A stretch of DNA of 6,970 nt. Origin: Bacillota bacterium. Lineage in GTDB: Bacteria > Bacillota > Limnochordia > JAAZLZ01. How positions within the stretch are numbered: position 1 is the stretch's first letter; every line of letters begins with the position of its first letter. Position numbers and translations under genes: made by a program. The DNA lies in contig JAAZLZ010000108.1 of the NCBI GenBank assembly GCA_012799075.1, positions 1-6,970 of the forward strand. Direction: 5' to 3'. Below are positions 6,028 through 6,970 of this stretch, piece after piece. The notes under the pieces are model-generated. The model had not been told where the DNA came from. It worked only from the letters and a program-made list of their open reading frames with translations, and made no database searches.

Positions 6028-6051
6028 AGACAACTCAGAGGAGGTTAGAAA

Positions 6052-6970
6052 ATGCATCATCAACGCCCAAGTTGCATGTTATTAATGGTATTGGTCTTAA
6101 GCCTAGCAGTGTCTGGCGCTTCATTGGCCAAGGATAAGCCCCTCGTATTCAAAATGGGGCTTATCGCTCCAGGGGATCACCCGGTAACCAAGGCTTCCGA
6201 GTACATGGCTGAGCTGGTGAAAGAACGAACCGACGGGGCAATTGAAATCCAGGTCTTCCCCAGCGGGGTGTTGGGCGGTGAGGTTGAGCTCCAGTCGGCG
6301 GTTAGAAGTGGCGCTGTTCACATGGCATCCATCGGTGATGGACAATTAGCCAGCTACAGTAAACCATGGAACATCTTTGTCATGTACTATATCTGGCCTG
6401 ACGCGGAAACAATGCATCGCGTTCAGGCAGGCCCTCCCTTTGCACCCTTTGTCCAGGACTATGAGAAAAATGCCGGCATCACCATCCTGGCCATGAACTG
6501 GGAGCAGGGAACCCGTCATCTCCTTGCCAAGAAACCCATCCGCAATCCCGATGACCTGAAGGGCGTAAAAATCCGTGTTGATCAATTGCCCCTCCACGCT
6601 GAGAGTTGGCGGGCCATGGGAGCCAATCCCACGCCCCTTGCTTTTCCTGAGGTGTACTCGGCCCTGCAGCAAGGGGTAGTCGATGCTATGGAGTGCCCCT
6701 TGAACTGGATTTACACCAGCGGGTTCCACGAGCACGCCAAGTACCTCAATCTAACTGCCCACAGCCGCTACTTGAATACGGTGATCATCAACACTAAGCT
6801 TCTTGAAGGCCTATCCCCGGAATACCAGCAAATCCTCCGGGAGTGCGCCCTTGAAGCCGGGGTGTATGAGACCGAGCTGAGCAGACAGGAAGAGCTGAAC
6901 TATCGCAACCAGATGGAGCAGGAAGGGGTCACCTTCGTCGATGTGGATGTGGAAGCCTTCCGGGCCCGGA
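6052..6970 (+). CDS. TRAP transporter substrate-binding protein, DctP family (3' end missing)
   Basis: Extracytoplasmic solute receptor of a tripartite ATP-independent periplasmic transporter, which delivers a ligand, usually an organic acid, to the DctQ/DctM membrane subunits. The visible 306 residues lack only the C-terminal end of a family that runs about 330-345 aa. Residues 1-26 form a signal peptide with a hydrophobic core MLLMVLVLSLAV and a probable cut after SLA (24-26). There is no lipobox, which is noteworthy if the cell is Gram-positive. Family features are GGEVELQSAVRSGAVHMA (75-92), the KIRV segment with R175 as the likely carboxylate-binding arginine, and EVYSALQQGVVDAME (200-214). 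The next residues are CP where many relatives have NP. The ATG follows GAGGAGGTT at about 6 nt. Transport genes are expected downstream of the window. The ligand cannot be predicted. Confidence 0.93.
   Translation, partial: MHHQRPSCMLLMVLVLSLAVSGASLAKDKPLVFKMGLIAPGDHPVTKASEYMAELVKERTDGAIEIQVFPSGVLGGEVELQSAVRSGAVHMASIGDGQLASYSKPWNIFVMYYIWPDAETMHRVQAGPPFAPFVQDYEKNAGITILAMNWEQGTRHLLAKKPIRNPDDLKGVKIRVDQLPLHAESWRAMGANPTPLAFPEVYSALQQGVVDAMECPLNWIYTSGFHEHAKYLNLTAHSRYLNTVIINTKLLEGLSPEYQQILRECALEAGVYETELSRQEELNYRNQMEQEGVTFVDVDVEAFRAR

Larger units (their letters stand above)
5640..6051. other. Divergent intergenic region between the amr genes and dctP (412 bp)
   Basis: No convincing protein gene lies here. 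A minus-strand frame is open from 6011 to 5772 (79 codons), but it starts with TTG, lacks a ribosome binding site at that start and matches nothing I recognise. The region does contain a perfect 12-bp inverted repeat, a second 6-bp dyad, a possible 18-codon ORF with its own ribosome binding site, a weak minus-strand promoter candidate and a good plus-strand promoter. These are listed separately. It probably holds the control regions of both flanking transcription units. Confidence 0.7.

Noticed and set aside
6121..6735. Two minus-strand open frames opposite the TRAP receptor gene
   Set aside because: The plus strand encodes a clear DctP-family protein through this interval with promoter, ribosome binding site and signal peptide, so the opposite frames are shadows.

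Overview
The window looks like a chromosomal segment of an anaerobic, moderately high-GC Firmicute (Clostridia-like). The grounds are strong AGGAGG-type ribosome binding sites, probable use of TTG and GTG starts, an arginine operon in the order argC-argJ-argB-(argD), a fused AmmeMemoRadiSam gene pair of the kind common in Clostridia, and a TRAP solute receptor. The taxonomic call is inference; nothing in the window fixes the genus.

On the minus strand, reading from right to left, positions 5639 to 3297 hold two tightly spaced genes of the AmmeMemoRadiSam system. The first encodes a fusion of a MEMO/LigB-like domain (AmrB) and an AMMECR1 domain (AmrA). The second encodes a radical SAM enzyme (AmrS) with cysteine-rich ends. 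The set is widespread, but I know of no established reaction for it. This is the least understood biology in the window.

A 77-base gap follows, with a good sigma-A-type promoter overlaid by two ARG-box-like palindromes 21 bp apart centre to centre. It drives argC (N-acetyl-gamma-glutamyl-phosphate reductase), argJ (ornithine acetyltransferase), argB (N-acetylglutamate kinase) and the first codons of a further gene, probably argD, at the left edge. ArgJ recycles the acetyl group and ArgB carries the features of the arginine-inhibited type. Together they describe the cyclic ornithine branch of arginine synthesis, with likely control by an ArgR/AhrC-type repressor at the promoter and by arginine feedback at ArgB.

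Positions 5640 to 6051 are a 412-base divergent intergenic region. It contains a perfect 12-bp inverted repeat, a second short dyad, a possible 18-codon minus-strand ORF between them, and a good plus-strand promoter. That promoter serves the last gene (6052 to the right edge, incomplete), a secreted DctP-family receptor of a TRAP transporter for an organic acid. Its membrane subunits would lie beyond the window. No RNA genes, insertion sequences or CRISPR arrays were seen.
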